A stretch of DNA of 64,000 nt, from NCBI GenBank assembly GCA_040219235.1, contig JAVJSV010000011.1, positions 496,001-560,000 of the forward strand. The letters are read 5' to 3'. A model generated the notes under the pieces. It saw only the letters and a list, made by a program, of their open reading frames with translations, did no database searches and was not told the origin of the DNA. The position numbers were made by a program, and so were the translations under genes. Source of the DNA: Rhodospirillaceae bacterium. GTDB lineage: Bacteria; Pseudomonadota; Alphaproteobacteria; Rhodospirillales; Rhodospirillaceae. Below, one piece after another: positions 38,403-47,225 of the stretch. How positions within the stretch are numbered: position 1 is the stretch's first letter; the number at the start of each line of letters is the position of its first letter.

Positions 38403-40085
38403 ATGCCTGACGACGCACGCACTTCTAAATCCGATCTTTCTTTGCCGCCTGTCGCACCAAATACCGTGCCAGGATATGACATCGAGCCTATCCCACCAGG
38501 GGCAACCAAGCCTGGTGTTGATTTAGCAGGTCACAAGGGTTTGCTGGATCAGCTGACACAAATTCTCGGCGCAGATCAGGTGAAGTCGGATGATGACACT
38601 CGGGCGTTCTTTGCTGAAGACACCTTCCGTAGTTTTGAAACGCCGTTGGCGGCCATAGCTCCGAAATCTGTTGAAGACCTCTCGCGAGCAGCAGCGGCCT
38701 GTCACGATGCTCGGGTAGCCCTGGTGCCTCGGGGCGGCGGCATGTCGTATACGGATGGGTATCTTCACACCCAGCCCGATTCAATCACTGTCGATACCCA
38801 GCAGCTGGATCGCATTATCGAGATCAATGAAGACGATATGTATGTCACCGTTGAGTGTGGTTGCACATGGACGGCACTGAATGATGCGCTCAAAGAAAAA
38901 GGTTTGCGCACGCCATATTGGGGCCCGCTTTCTGGGTACCAAAGCCGCATTGGTGGTGCTTTATCGCAAAACTCCGTGTTTTTCGGTTCTGGCTTTTATG
39001 GCTCCGCCGTAGAACAAGTATTGGGCATGGATGTGGTCTTGGCTGACGGTACCGTACTTCCTGTTGGCGCACATGCGACCCAGGGTGGCTTGCCGTTCAT
39101 GAAGCATTATGGCCCTGACCTTATGGGACCTTTCCTGGCTGATGCCGGTGCATTGGGGATTAAGGCGACGGCGACCTTGCGCTTGATTCGCAGACCCAAA
39201 CACCGTCGCCATTTGGCGTATGCATTCGATACCTATGCAGACATGGCGACAGCTTTGTCACGCCTTAGCCGTGAAGGGTTGGCCACAGAGGCCATGGGCT
39301 TCGATAAAAATCAGCAGTCTGCGCGCGTCACCGAAGGTGAAACCGATCTCCTCAAAGATGTCGGGACGTTATTTAAAGTGATCAAAGAGTCCGGCGTGAT
39401 GGACGGCCTGCAAATCGCTATTGCAGGGCGAAACTATTTGAAAGACGTCTTCTACGGTGTGCATGTGTCCGTTGAGGATCACACTAAGGGTGGCGTTGAC
39501 GATAAAATCAAGCAGGCCAAAGCCATTGCGCGTGAGGTTGGCGGGCGTCCACTTCCGGCGTCAATCACCAAGATCTGTCATGCCGAACCGTTCTTACCGC
39601 CGGATTCAATTCTTGGGCCAAGCGGCGAGCGTTGGGTGCCGTTGCATTGCATTGTGCCGCACTCTAAGGCTGTTGAAGCGCTAGATGCGGTAACGGCTCT
39701 CTACGACAAATACAAAGACCTGAAAGAACGGCACGGCATTCGCAACGGATTCCTTTTGGTCACCGTCGGCAATTATGGCTTCCTGATAGAGCCGGTTTGG
39801 TTTTGGCCCGATGCGCGCCTTAAAATGTATGAGGGGGTCATGCGTCCCGAGCATCTCGCGAAACTGCCAACTCACGACGCCGATGAAGAGGGGAGGGCCA
39901 TCGTCAAGGCCATGCGCGACGATCTCAGTCAGCTATTTACGGATCTCGGCGCGGTCTCCATGCAGCTTGGCAAGTTGTATCGTTATGACCAGAGCCGCAA
40001 ACCTGAAGCGTGGGAAATGCTCAAGAAGATCAAAGCAGTGGTTGATCCCAACGGCCTGATGAACCCAGGCGCGCTGAAGCTTTAA
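38403..40085 (+). CDS. FAD-linked oxidase, vanillyl-alcohol-oxidase-like
   Basis: FAD-binding PCMH-type oxidoreductase of 560 residues. The FAD domain spans about residues 80-265 (VALVPRGGGMSYTDGYLHT, GPLSGYQSRIGGALSQNSVFFGSGFYGSA, LADAGALGIKATATLRL), and the C-terminal substrate domain ends VDPNGLMNPGALKL, the typical close of glycolate oxidase GlcD and vanillyl-alcohol-oxidase-type enzymes. No signal peptide. The substrate (a 2-hydroxy acid or a phenolic) is not determinable. It stands apart from the AcuI-like gene, with 147 bases between them that hold the tandem repeat. Confidence 0.88.
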   Translation: MPDDARTSKSDLSLPPVAPNTVPGYDIEPIPPGATKPGVDLAGHKGLLDQLTQILGADQVKSDDDTRAFFAEDTFRSFETPLAAIAPKSVEDLSRAAAACHDARVALVPRGGGMSYTDGYLHTQPDSITVDTQQLDRIIEINEDDMYVTVECGCTWTALNDALKEKGLRTPYWGPLSGYQSRIGGALSQNSVFFGSGFYGSAVEQVLGMDVVLADGTVLPVGAHATQGGLPFMKHYGPDLMGPFLADAGALGIKATATLRLIRRPKHRRHLAYAFDTYADMATALSRLSREGLATEAMGFDKNQQSARVTEGETDLLKDVGTLFKVIKESGVMDGLQIAIAGRNYLKDVFYGVHVSVEDHTKGGVDDKIKQAKAIAREVGGRPLPASITKICHAEPFLPPDSILGPSGERWVPLHCIVPHSKAVEALDAVTALYDKYKDLKERHGIRNGFLLVTVGNYGFLIEPVWFWPDARLKMYEGVMRPEHLAKLPTHDADEEGRAIVKAMRDDLSQLFTDLGAVSMQLGKLYRYDQSRKPEAWEMLKKIKAVVDPNGLMNPGALKL

Positions 40086-40141
40086 CGGGCCTGGTTCAAC
40101 TCAATGTTACGAGCGAGATTTATAAATAAACTCGTCGGCAA

Positions 40142-40624
40142 CTATAATTCTGAATCTTCTGAAGTGTTATCAGTTGGCTCTGATTCGTTTATATCTTCAC
40201 TTGCGCTCGAACTATCAGCGGCCTTATCTGGCTTACGAGCACGAAGAGGAATGACAACGTTTCCTTGGTAGGTTCTGTGCTTATCAGTGATCGCGTCGGT
40301 AATTCCAAGGTCGAAAAATACGACGCTTGCGGCTAACTTTTCACCTTCCATCTCACTTCGGATTGAGCCAACTGCTTCTCGCCCATCTTCAGTTTCACAG
40401 TCATAAGTTAGAGGGTCATCTGAACGCCGAATCATTACGCCGTCTGTCGGTATGTCAGAACGCCAAACCCCTCTTTTGTTTCGGAAAGTACAATCTCCTT
40501 CTGACCCATCTGAGAAACTAACGGTAATAGGTATGTTTGCATCATTAACTATAGATGCACATCCTTGTAATGTTAGCGCTGCAATCGCCATGGTTGCTAA
40601 GGAAAATAAACTGCGGTAACTCAT
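40142..40624 (-). CDS. Predicted small lipoprotein
   Basis: 160 residues with a lipobox LTLQGCAS (Cys at about residue 22) after a hydrophobic segment. The core GDCTFRNKRGVWRSDIP...IRRSDDPLTYDCETEDGRE resembles small exported proteins I recall in marine Alphaproteobacteria, with two cysteines. The C-terminus is a Ser/Glu-rich acidic tail (about residues 133-160). The start ATG 40624 has AGGGGAT upstream; the longer frame to 40705 is not supported. A protease-like gene remnant lies on the far side. Function unknown. Confidence 0.78.
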   Translation of the reverse strand: MSYRSLFSLATMAIAALTLQGCASIVNDANIPITVSFSDGSEGDCTFRNKRGVWRSDIPTDGVMIRRSDDPLTYDCETEDGREAVGSIRSEMEGEKLAASVVFFDLGITDAITDKHRTYQGNVVIPLRARKPDKAADSSSASEDINESEPTDNTSEDSEL

Positions 40625-40808
40625 TGGCCATCCCCTGAAAGTTGAATTTTTTATAATCCACAAATTATTCACATAAAACCTAGATTGAGTCGATTCGAAA
40701 AACACCCTAATTGATTGAGTTTATTTTTCCTACTTTAACAACCTATGTATGGTTCTGTTTATCTTATCGAGATAGCTTCTATAGCGTGCGAAGCCCGTTA
40801 TAAATTAG

Positions 40809-41066
40809 AACACGCTACCAACAGCACCGCCTTCGGGGTGTGATGGAGTCATTGACTTAGTGAATCTATCGGCGCTGTTTGGCTTCAGCTTGGGTCTGGG
40901 GAAGTAGGCAGTTGGATCGCCAATGTTAGATTATAAGGGCAACGTTATTGGCATGACGGTGCAAGGTGCAACAATCAACAATGTGTCCGTTGGACTCAAC
41001 CGATTTATACCCATTGGTGATGCCCTTACAGCGCTGAATGTTAGGATCGAAGGTGACACCAGTTAA
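40809..41066 (+). pseudogene. Decayed trypsin-like serine protease C-terminus remnant
   Basis: In one frame, between a stop at 40806 and a stop at 41064, the DNA reads LVNLSALFGFSLGLGK, then an internal TAG at 40905, then AVGSPMLDYKGNVIGMTVQG and LNRFIPIGDALTALNV. The latter resembles the GNSGGPLLD-x-x-GNVIG active-site end and C-terminal helix of trypsin-like peptidases. The active-site Ser region is shortened (GSPM), and an internal stop and missing upstream body indicate decay. The region is 449 bases long between neighbouring genes and contains nothing else that I can recognise. Identification is tentative. Confidence 0.4.
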
Positions 41067-41073
41067 TAGGATC

Positions 41074-41643
41074 ATGACTTATCTTTTCTTATCACTGTTT
41101 TTGGCAGCGATGCCTGCTAACGCTTTCGCCCAATCAAGCCCTGGTCTAGCAGCAACTGCGTTTGCTGAATTGCCATCCGACGCCGTCCTTGAGGTGCGTG
41201 CCGGGCGTGACCTGCCGCTGGAACGCGACTTGGTGAAAGAAGTTTCTAAGCTTCTGGCAGCCAAAGGCTTCGCTGTCGCACCGCGGGGCTCCGTTGTTGT
41301 CACCGTTGAAGGGTCTGCACCTCTACCGGGTGTCAGTGCCCGCAACGCGTTTACCAACGATGATCGCCTGCGCAGCATGGATGCCCGTCGCAACGATCGT
41401 GGCGTCCAGATGCAGTTTAACAATACCGAAGCTGAGCCCGGGGCGGCCATCTTTACCCTCCGCATGTCAGCTTACCAGCCAGGCCAATCTAACTTATGGG
41501 TCGGGCATGTGTCCGGCCCCGATAATGGCAGTGGACGGCGGGCTACGACATTTGCGCTGGCTAAATCCTTAGTTGACGTTTTCGGTCAATCCACGCCAAA
41601 GCTTACTAAATCAACGCCAGATCAAAGTCCCCGCGCACCATAG
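41074..41643 (+). CDS. Exported protein of unknown function
   Basis: 189 residues with a signal peptide (TYLFLSLFLAAMPANAFAQ, cleavage after AFA). The mature protein is alanine-rich with a central block EVRAGRDLPLERDLVKEVSKLLAAKGFAVAPRGSVVVTVEGSAP and a C-terminal AKSLVDVFGQ. I start at ATG 41074 because TAGGATC precedes it and the signal peptide begins there; the frame runs back to 41038. I do not recognise the family. It is followed by the two paralogous genes of the unrecognised family. Confidence 0.72.
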   Translation: MTYLFLSLFLAAMPANAFAQSSPGLAATAFAELPSDAVLEVRAGRDLPLERDLVKEVSKLLAAKGFAVAPRGSVVVTVEGSAPLPGVSARNAFTNDDRLRSMDARRNDRGVQMQFNNTEAEPGAAIFTLRMSAYQPGQSNLWVGHVSGPDNGSGRRATTFALAKSLVDVFGQSTPKLTKSTPDQSPRAP

Positions 41644-41775
41644 CGGTTTGCGAACCCAGACTCTCAGCTGTCTATCTTCAGTTCGGACAAGAAGAGCGTT
41701 GCTGCCTGATCTATCTGTTTGGAGTCTGTGACTGGTATTAAGTTATCGCTGAAGCACGCTTGCAGGAGTCGCGAA

Positions 41776-42405
41776 ATGACCAAACAACCAGCCCGAATTT
41801 TTGAAGCGCCCGACGCAGCGAAGGGTGGTCCACCGGCAGGTGTTGGGAAAGAGTCAGAAGCGGGCCGTCCGAATCCGACCTTGGCCATGCCCTCGGCCAT
41901 TCAGGGCCGCGAAGAAGAGTTTGGCCGAGCGGTCAACGTGGTTTTAAAAACTATGGCCGATACCATGCCGTACAAACATTACTTTAACGATGCGTTGGTC
42001 AAAGCGCATCTGTCTCACATTCAGTTCGCCAAAGATCATGGGTTGCTCGACGAGATGATCATAAAAGACCAACAGACAATGTTGCCGATGCTCGATCGCA
42101 TTCGAAGTAAGATTGAGGAAACGGGTGAGACCGAGCTTGGTATGATTGCGATGTTTGATCGCACATCGTGTTTTTATCAGATGCTTGACGAGTGGGACTC
42201 CGAGCCGGGGCTGCGCCGTTATCAGGAGCCCTTTGGTTATGTTCTGGAATTTGGCAAGCGCATTGGTCAATTTGACATGACGGTCGAGGAGATTCACGAG
42301 ATTTATACTAAGCCGAGGTATCACGGGTACGCAGCTCAGCTTGGACTGAAATTAGACATTTCTGATGTTGATGCCGACGGCTACATCACCGTCAGGCTTG
42401 TCTGA
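41776..42405 (+). CDS. Unrecognised protein family, copy 1 (non-exported)
   Basis: 209 residues, paralogue of the protein at 42576 over residues about 50-205. Shared features are NDALVKAHLSHIQFAKDHGLLDEM, MLPMLDRIRSKIEETGETELGM, GLRRYQEPFGYVLEFGKRIGQFDMTVEEI and KPRYHGYAAQLGL. There is no signal peptide: the N-terminus (about 1-45) is polar and Pro/Gly-rich. Helical predicted structure with conserved His, Cys and Arg. I do not recognise the family. ATG 41776 has AGGAG nine bases upstream. Confidence 0.75.
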   Translation: MTKQPARIFEAPDAAKGGPPAGVGKESEAGRPNPTLAMPSAIQGREEEFGRAVNVVLKTMADTMPYKHYFNDALVKAHLSHIQFAKDHGLLDEMIIKDQQTMLPMLDRIRSKIEETGETELGMIAMFDRTSCFYQMLDEWDSEPGLRRYQEPFGYVLEFGKRIGQFDMTVEEIHEIYTKPRYHGYAAQLGLKLDISDVDADGYITVRLV

Positions 42406-42575
42406 CACAGAGTTGAATCCACTCAAACCTATAGGGCATAAGGCTTTTGCGCGGCCTGTTCTCCGTTCGGTCAGGCGCCGTGGCCATCTTTTACGGCCTA
42501 TTTGCAGTAATCGGCTTCAGGTATGATTACCAAATGAACTGCATGTCCAGGCCATGATTATTTCGGAGTTCCACC

Positions 42576-43214
42576 ATGATCCCACGTATGCTTAAAGCCA
42601 CCGTTTGCGGAGCTATTGCAATTGTTCTTTCGTCGTCAGCTTTTGCGGCTGACCGTCAAGTCGGGCAGTACTCGCCCTTTCCGCATCGCACGGAAGAACT
42701 GGGCGACATCATGCAAATGGTGTTTAAAACGCTTAATCATTCCAGCAATGCCTATGAACATCAGGTCAATGATGCGTTGGTTAAGATGACTCTTGGTCAT
42801 ATTCAGTTTGCGAAAGACCATGATTTGCTTGCTGAAGTGGTTGACGAGGAAATCCGTGTGCAAAGCCCCATGCTTAAGCGTGTGGGAATGATGATCGAAA
42901 AAACAGGTGATAAAGAACTGGCGCTGAAAGCCGTCTTTGAACAAACGACATGCCACTTCCAGCTGGTTTTGCAGACTGAAATGCAGCCGGGTGTGCGCCG
43001 TTTTGTGTCTCCGTTTGGTCATGTGCTTGAACAGACCGTTCGTATGGGGCAGCACGATCTCACGGAAGAAGAAATTTATAATGTGTGGCTAAAGCCTCGG
43101 TATGAAAAATATGGCGAAGTGCTCGGTGTTCCTTTGGAGGTTGACCCCTGGGATCCAGAAACGCGCTTGATCACAGTACGTATCAAAAACTTTGAAGAAG
43201 TCTCGATGCGCTAG
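42576..43214 (+). CDS. Unrecognised protein family, copy 2 (exported)
   Basis: 212 residues with a signal peptide (LKATVCGAIAIVLSSSAFAAD, cleavage near AFA-A). The mature part aligns with copy 1: NDALVKMTLGHIQFAKDHDLLAEV, MLKRVGMMIEKTGDKELALKAVFEQTTCHFQ, GVRRFVSPFGHVLEQTVRMGQHDLTEEEI and KPRYEKYGEVLGVPLEV. One copy is exported and the other is not, which suggests that the fold was adapted to two compartments. A terminator follows. No function can be assigned. Confidence 0.78.
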   Translation: MIPRMLKATVCGAIAIVLSSSAFAADRQVGQYSPFPHRTEELGDIMQMVFKTLNHSSNAYEHQVNDALVKMTLGHIQFAKDHDLLAEVVDEEIRVQSPMLKRVGMMIEKTGDKELALKAVFEQTTCHFQLVLQTEMQPGVRRFVSPFGHVLEQTVRMGQHDLTEEEIYNVWLKPRYEKYGEVLGVPLEVDPWDPETRLITVRIKNFEEVSMR

Positions 43215-43240
43215 GGTTATCCTGATGCATATTCAGCTAA

Positions 43241-43276
43241 ACAAGGGGGCCTGTGCATGCAGTGGCCCCTTTTTTT
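43241..43276 (+). terminator. Intrinsic terminator after the exported paralogue
   Basis: Stem AAGGGGGCC / GGCCCCTTT with a 12-base loop is followed by an uninterrupted T-run. It separates the paralogue pair from the cytochrome c-GLUG gene. Confidence 0.85.
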
Positions 43277-43356
43277 GTGAGATGCACAGCTGCCTCGGAT
43301 CGGCCTAACATCATCTGCTGAGTGGTATTCGTATATTCCAGGAAGTGAGACCCTTT

Positions 43357-45210
43357 ATGCAGTTAAGAAGAGCACTCTTAGGTTTCCTCGCTTTCGCGTT
43401 GATTGGCGGACTCGCTGGTCCAGGGTTTGGTAAAGGTGATCCCGAACGCGGTAAGCGGTTGGCGCGCGACTGTTTTGCCTGTCATGGGCCTGACGGCTAT
43501 AGCCCGTCGCCAATCAACCCAAAAATCGGTGGTCAACACGAGCGCTACATCTTTTTGGCGTTGCAGCAGTATCGTGAGGGCAGTCGCACACACTCTTTGA
43601 TGCGCGGCTCGGTTCTTGGCAAAACGGATCAAGAGCTGGAAGATATTGCGGCCTATTATGCGGTGCAGCCCGGCTATTTAACCCGGCGCGAAATTCGTCA
43701 GCGTCAAAGCGATGGCATCCCAGAAAGTGCTGGAGGTGAGGGGCCCTCTGGAGGACCGCCTCAGGGAGGTGGGCAAGCGCCCAAGTTCGATCACAGTGAT
43801 GAGATTGCCAGATACAACGCGATGCTGGCGCAGGCCAAGCATGATGCGGCACAGATGGCTGAGGTCGTGAGCGACACCGTTTGTGCAAATATCTCTGGCG
43901 ACTCTAACCAGGACCGAGACAATGACGGCCTGGCTGATGCTTACGATGCCGCGCCAGATGATCCTGGCGAATTCATCGCAGACGTGAGTGGCGATGGTTA
44001 CTACGAGGTCTGTAACATTCATCAACTTCAAGCGATCGGCAATCTAGGTGCTGTCGAAGGTGCTCAATCGACTCTCGGTCAAGCAACCCGGATGGCGCGT
44101 AATTATCAAATTGTGCGTGATCTTGACGCCTCAGTTATCTCAGCCTTTGAACCCATTGGCGACTGTGGCCCGGAAGGCAACTGCATGATCAGTTTTGATC
44201 GTTATGGCTTTCAAGGAATTGTCGATGGGCAAGGCTTTGCAATCCAGGGTCTGCGGATTTCTAAGCCCAATGGCGGCGGTATCGGCTTATTTGGCGTGTT
44301 AGGTCAGTCCGGCACTGTGCGGAATGTAGTTCTCGAAGATGCAAAGGTGGTCGGGCGCGGTGGTGTCGGCCTTTTGGTAGGCAGCAATTTTGGAATCATC
44401 TACCAATGTAGCGTGCAAGGTGATGTTGCAGGTGAATTGGCGCTGGGCGGTCTTGTCGGCGGCAGCGGCGGCTTTGTCGCATACAGCGAAGCTTCCGGCA
44501 CGGTTTCTGGAAACCAAGCTATTGGCGGGCTTGTTGGTGATATGCGCGGTGCCATCTATTTCAGTCGCGCGAACATGCAGGTTGCCGGGAGCCGTGGTCT
44601 GGGAGGTTTGGTCGGTCTGAATACGTTTGGGTTTATTCTCAGCAGTTACGCCGAGGGCGCGATCATCGGTAGCAATGATCTCGGTGGCTTGGTCGGGATG
44701 AACACTGATGGCAAAGTTCGTAACAGCTATGCCACAACCCGTGTGGAAGGCGATGGCAGCAACATTGGTGGACTCGTCGGTTTCAATTCTTTGAGCGATG
44801 TGCGCAACAGTTATGCTGCGGGGTCTGTCAGTGGCAGTGATGCTGTTGGTGGCTTGGTCGGTCGCAACAACGGCAGCGTGAAGCGTAGCTACGCTGCTAG
44901 TGATGTAATCTCTGACGGTTCCACAGGTGGGATTTCTGGCCTCACTGTCGAAGGCGAAGAGCAAGGCAGTTATTGGTCATCGGATGCTCAGTCTGCCGGG
45001 GCAAGTGACCTGGCGGCGCTTGATGGCGTGAAAACGGGATGGGCACCAGCGCAGCCACCTGTTGGCGACCTGCTCGACTACTTCTGCGATTTGAATGCCA
45101 ATGGGTTTGTTGACCCAAAAGAGCGTTCTTCAGACAACTATGTGTGGGTTTTTGAAGGGGCATCGCAACTGCCAACGATACGCTGTGCGGCTCAGGCTGG
45201 TCGCGGCTAG
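43357..45210 (+). CDS. Exported cytochrome c fused to GLUG-repeat domain
   Basis: 617 residues with signal peptide (residues about 1-25). The N-terminal domain (about 25-105) is a class I cytochrome c with haem motif CFACH and a later Met in the SLMRGSVLGKTDQEL segment as possible axial ligand. A Gly/Pro linker and calcium-binding-type DSNQDRDNDGLADAYDAAPDD (about residues 180-200) follow. The C-terminal half carries six GGLVG-centred GLUG repeats of about 26 residues (LALGGLVGG, QAIGGLVGD, RGLGGLVGL, NDLGGLVGM, SNIGGLVGF, DAVGGLVGR), which usually form a beta-helix in adhesins and peptidases. I know no described enzyme with this architecture. ATG 43357 chosen over GTG 43345 because of AGGAAG about 12 bases upstream. 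Confidence 0.88.
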   Translation: MQLRRALLGFLAFALIGGLAGPGFGKGDPERGKRLARDCFACHGPDGYSPSPINPKIGGQHERYIFLALQQYREGSRTHSLMRGSVLGKTDQELEDIAAYYAVQPGYLTRREIRQRQSDGIPESAGGEGPSGGPPQGGGQAPKFDHSDEIARYNAMLAQAKHDAAQMAEVVSDTVCANISGDSNQDRDNDGLADAYDAAPDDPGEFIADVSGDGYYEVCNIHQLQAIGNLGAVEGAQSTLGQATRMARNYQIVRDLDASVISAFEPIGDCGPEGNCMISFDRYGFQGIVDGQGFAIQGLRISKPNGGGIGLFGVLGQSGTVRNVVLEDAKVVGRGGVGLLVGSNFGIIYQCSVQGDVAGELALGGLVGGSGGFVAYSEASGTVSGNQAIGGLVGDMRGAIYFSRANMQVAGSRGLGGLVGLNTFGFILSSYAEGAIIGSNDLGGLVGMNTDGKVRNSYATTRVEGDGSNIGGLVGFNSLSDVRNSYAAGSVSGSDAVGGLVGRNNGSVKRSYAASDVISDGSTGGISGLTVEGEEQGSYWSSDAQSAGASDLAALDGVKTGWAPAQPPVGDLLDYFCDLNANGFVDPKERSSDNYVWVFEGASQLPTIRCAAQAGRG

Positions 45211-45274
45211 TCTGAAAAATAACGCTTGGTGTGATCAGAAAGATATCAGGCGCAATTTAATGGGAGAGAGCAAA

Positions 45275-46288
45275 ATGACTAATCGACGGACTTTTTCTGG
45301 AATGGCGGTGGCGTCTATAACGCTCGGGATGTCATTGACAACGCCGAAGGCCGCAGATGATTTGGTTTCAACATTTCAACCTTTTGCACCTGGTGACATC
45401 TTTGTCGCTGCCACCATTATGGATGTCCCAACGGACGATCACATGGGGACGGGGCGGATTTTCCAGTATGACTCGGATCTCAATCAGAAGGGTGTGCTTT
45501 ATACCAAAGGCACCAAGCATAAAGTTGGCGGTTTATCTGTGGCACCAGATGGGACGCTCTGGGCTTTTGCACAGGGCACACCCGCAGTGGTCGAAATCGG
45601 TACCGATGGTGTCCAAAAGCCTGTACGCAAATTCTCCGACCGCACTTTGAGCAGCGTCACCTTCGCGCAGAACGGCAGCCTCTTATTTGGGGAGCATCTC
45701 ATCGGCAAAGAGATTCAGATCGCTTCTAACACCACGGTTTTCAATCTATTGCCTGGGCGCGACGTTATTGGCGATGGCTGGGTCTTTAAGTTTAGTTCAG
45801 ATGCTCAGTTGCTCGAAGAATACCCCACCGAGGTTCACGGCGGCGTTGCTGGCATCCATGGCGTAACCTCTACTGTGCTCACCGACAATGACACACGCAT
45901 AATCTATATTTCTGAAACCGGTAATCGGGTAATGCAATATGATCTCAAGAATCGCACACAACTGCCTGATCTTAAGGTTTTTGATGAAGATGAAAATGTG
46001 TTCATGGTGCTCACCATGATGCAGATGCTGGATGGCTCTTTGCTCATCAGCACAGGTAATGGTTTGGTATTGCTTGATCAAAACACCGGCGATGTTGTGC
46101 GCTATTATGACATGGACAGTTCAGGATGGGCTGCCAGCGCACCGTCTACTGATGGCAAGAACATGATTGTTGGTAATTTTTTCACCGGCCAGGTTGTGCT
46201 TTTGAGCATCGAGACCGGCGAAGTGGTCAAGAGCGCCTATATTGGACAAAATAATTCATTGTCTGGTGTTGCACAGTTTCCCGGATAA
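45275..46288 (+). CDS. Exported beta-propeller (SMP-30/NHL-like) protein
   Basis: 337 residues. The N-terminus NRRTFSGMAVASITLGMSLTTPKAA looks like a signal peptide, with NRR rather than a canonical twin-arginine motif, so Tat export is uncertain. The body has about six blade-like repeats (GGLSVAPDGTLWAFAQGTPAVVEI, LSSVTFAQNGSLLFGEHL, MLDGSLLISTGNGLVLLDQNTGDVVRYYD, SIETGEVVKSAYIGQNNSLSGVAQFPG). Such folds serve as sugar-lactone hydrolases or binding platforms. It is 64 bases after the cytochrome c-GLUG gene and may be co-transcribed. ATG 45275 is preceded by GGGAGAG. Confidence 0.82.
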   Translation: MTNRRTFSGMAVASITLGMSLTTPKAADDLVSTFQPFAPGDIFVAATIMDVPTDDHMGTGRIFQYDSDLNQKGVLYTKGTKHKVGGLSVAPDGTLWAFAQGTPAVVEIGTDGVQKPVRKFSDRTLSSVTFAQNGSLLFGEHLIGKEIQIASNTTVFNLLPGRDVIGDGWVFKFSSDAQLLEEYPTEVHGGVAGIHGVTSTVLTDNDTRIIYISETGNRVMQYDLKNRTQLPDLKVFDEDENVFMVLTMMQMLDGSLLISTGNGLVLLDQNTGDVVRYYDMDSSGWAASAPSTDGKNMIVGNFFTGQVVLLSIETGEVVKSAYIGQNNSLSGVAQFPG

Positions 46289-46340
46289 CATCCTTTTAAT
46301 ATATCAGTCGAATAATTATTCGAATACAGGGACTTCAAAA

Positions 46341-47105
46341 ATGACTTTCAAACGCATTGGCCTTTTCGTTGTCGTACTGCTCGCTGCTGTGGTGATTTAT
46401 TCGTTCATTCCCAATCAATACCCCGTCTATGAAACGCAGGTGAGTCCGCCTCCAGAAGGGGGGCATCATGTTTTGATTTTTGGGGCCACTCGTAACTCGG
46501 GTCTGGAAACGGCAAAAATTCTTAAGGACCGTGGGGATCGCGTGACCGCTTTTGTTCGAGAATCCTCTGATACCTCAGATCTAGAAGCCCTTGGTGTTGA
46601 ACTGGTTGTCGGTGATGCGCTTGATCTGCCTTCAGTGCAGGCAGCTTTTGTTAATAAAGACTACACATCAGTCGTCACGACTATTGCCTGCTTTAGTTGC
46701 GACCCCCGGCCAGATTATTTAGGCAACCGTAATATTTTTGATGCGGCTGAGGCCGCAGGTGTTAAGCGCATGGTCTTGATGACAACCATAGGCTCTGGCG
46801 ATAGCTATGATGCTGCACCATTGCCAGCAAAGCGCTTTCTAAAAGATATCCTACCCCTGAAAACGCAAGCTGAGAATCATCTTATGTCCAGTAGTCTCGA
46901 CTACACCATTATCCGCCCGGGTGCTCTGAAGTCCGATCCTGCGACTGGTCGGGCCTACTTAAGTGAGAGCCGTGAAACGTCCGGTCTTATCAATCGAGCA
47001 GACCTGGCAGAGTTGGTCGTCAACGTCATTGATGACAACGGGACCATCGGCAAAATTTTAGCTGCTGTAGATGCAGAAATGGTGTTTCCGTGGGACATGA
47101 TCTAA
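46341..47105 (+). CDS. Membrane-anchored NAD(P)-binding Rossmann protein (NmrA/SDR-a-like)
   Basis: 254 residues with one N-terminal membrane helix (about 6-25: GLFVVVLLAAVVIYSF) and a Rossmann fold with the dinucleotide loop GATRNSGLETAK (about residue 46). Family blocks VVGDALDLPSVQAAF and YTIIRPGALKSD are typical of atypical SDRs of the NmrA/HSCARG type. The anchored form puts it at the membrane, possibly facing the periplasm, where NAD(P)H is scarce. The sequence has an AGGGAC ribosome site before ATG 46341; the longer frame upstream is not supported. Confidence 0.85.
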   Translation: MTFKRIGLFVVVLLAAVVIYSFIPNQYPVYETQVSPPPEGGHHVLIFGATRNSGLETAKILKDRGDRVTAFVRESSDTSDLEALGVELVVGDALDLPSVQAAFVNKDYTSVVTTIACFSCDPRPDYLGNRNIFDAAEAAGVKRMVLMTTIGSGDSYDAAPLPAKRFLKDILPLKTQAENHLMSSSLDYTIIRPGALKSDPATGRAYLSESRETSGLINRADLAELVVNVIDDNGTIGKILAAVDAEMVFPWDMI

Positions 47106-47225
47106 CCGAAGAGAAATGCCTCTGACTAAGACTTTTTCATAACCAAAGGCGTTGACATTTATATGTCGCGGTCTTCGGCTATGTAAGGCATCATCTCTTT
47201 TGGTATCAGCGCAAGGGGGCATCGG

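Noticed and set aside
44299-44964. A 221-codon minus-strand frame under the GLUG repeats
   Set aside because: It mirrors the repeated codons of the sense gene, which has signal peptide, haem motif and GLUG repeats.
47152-47185. Promoter before the spinster-like MFS gene
   Set aside because: TTGACA is perfect but no -10 box lies at a workable distance.
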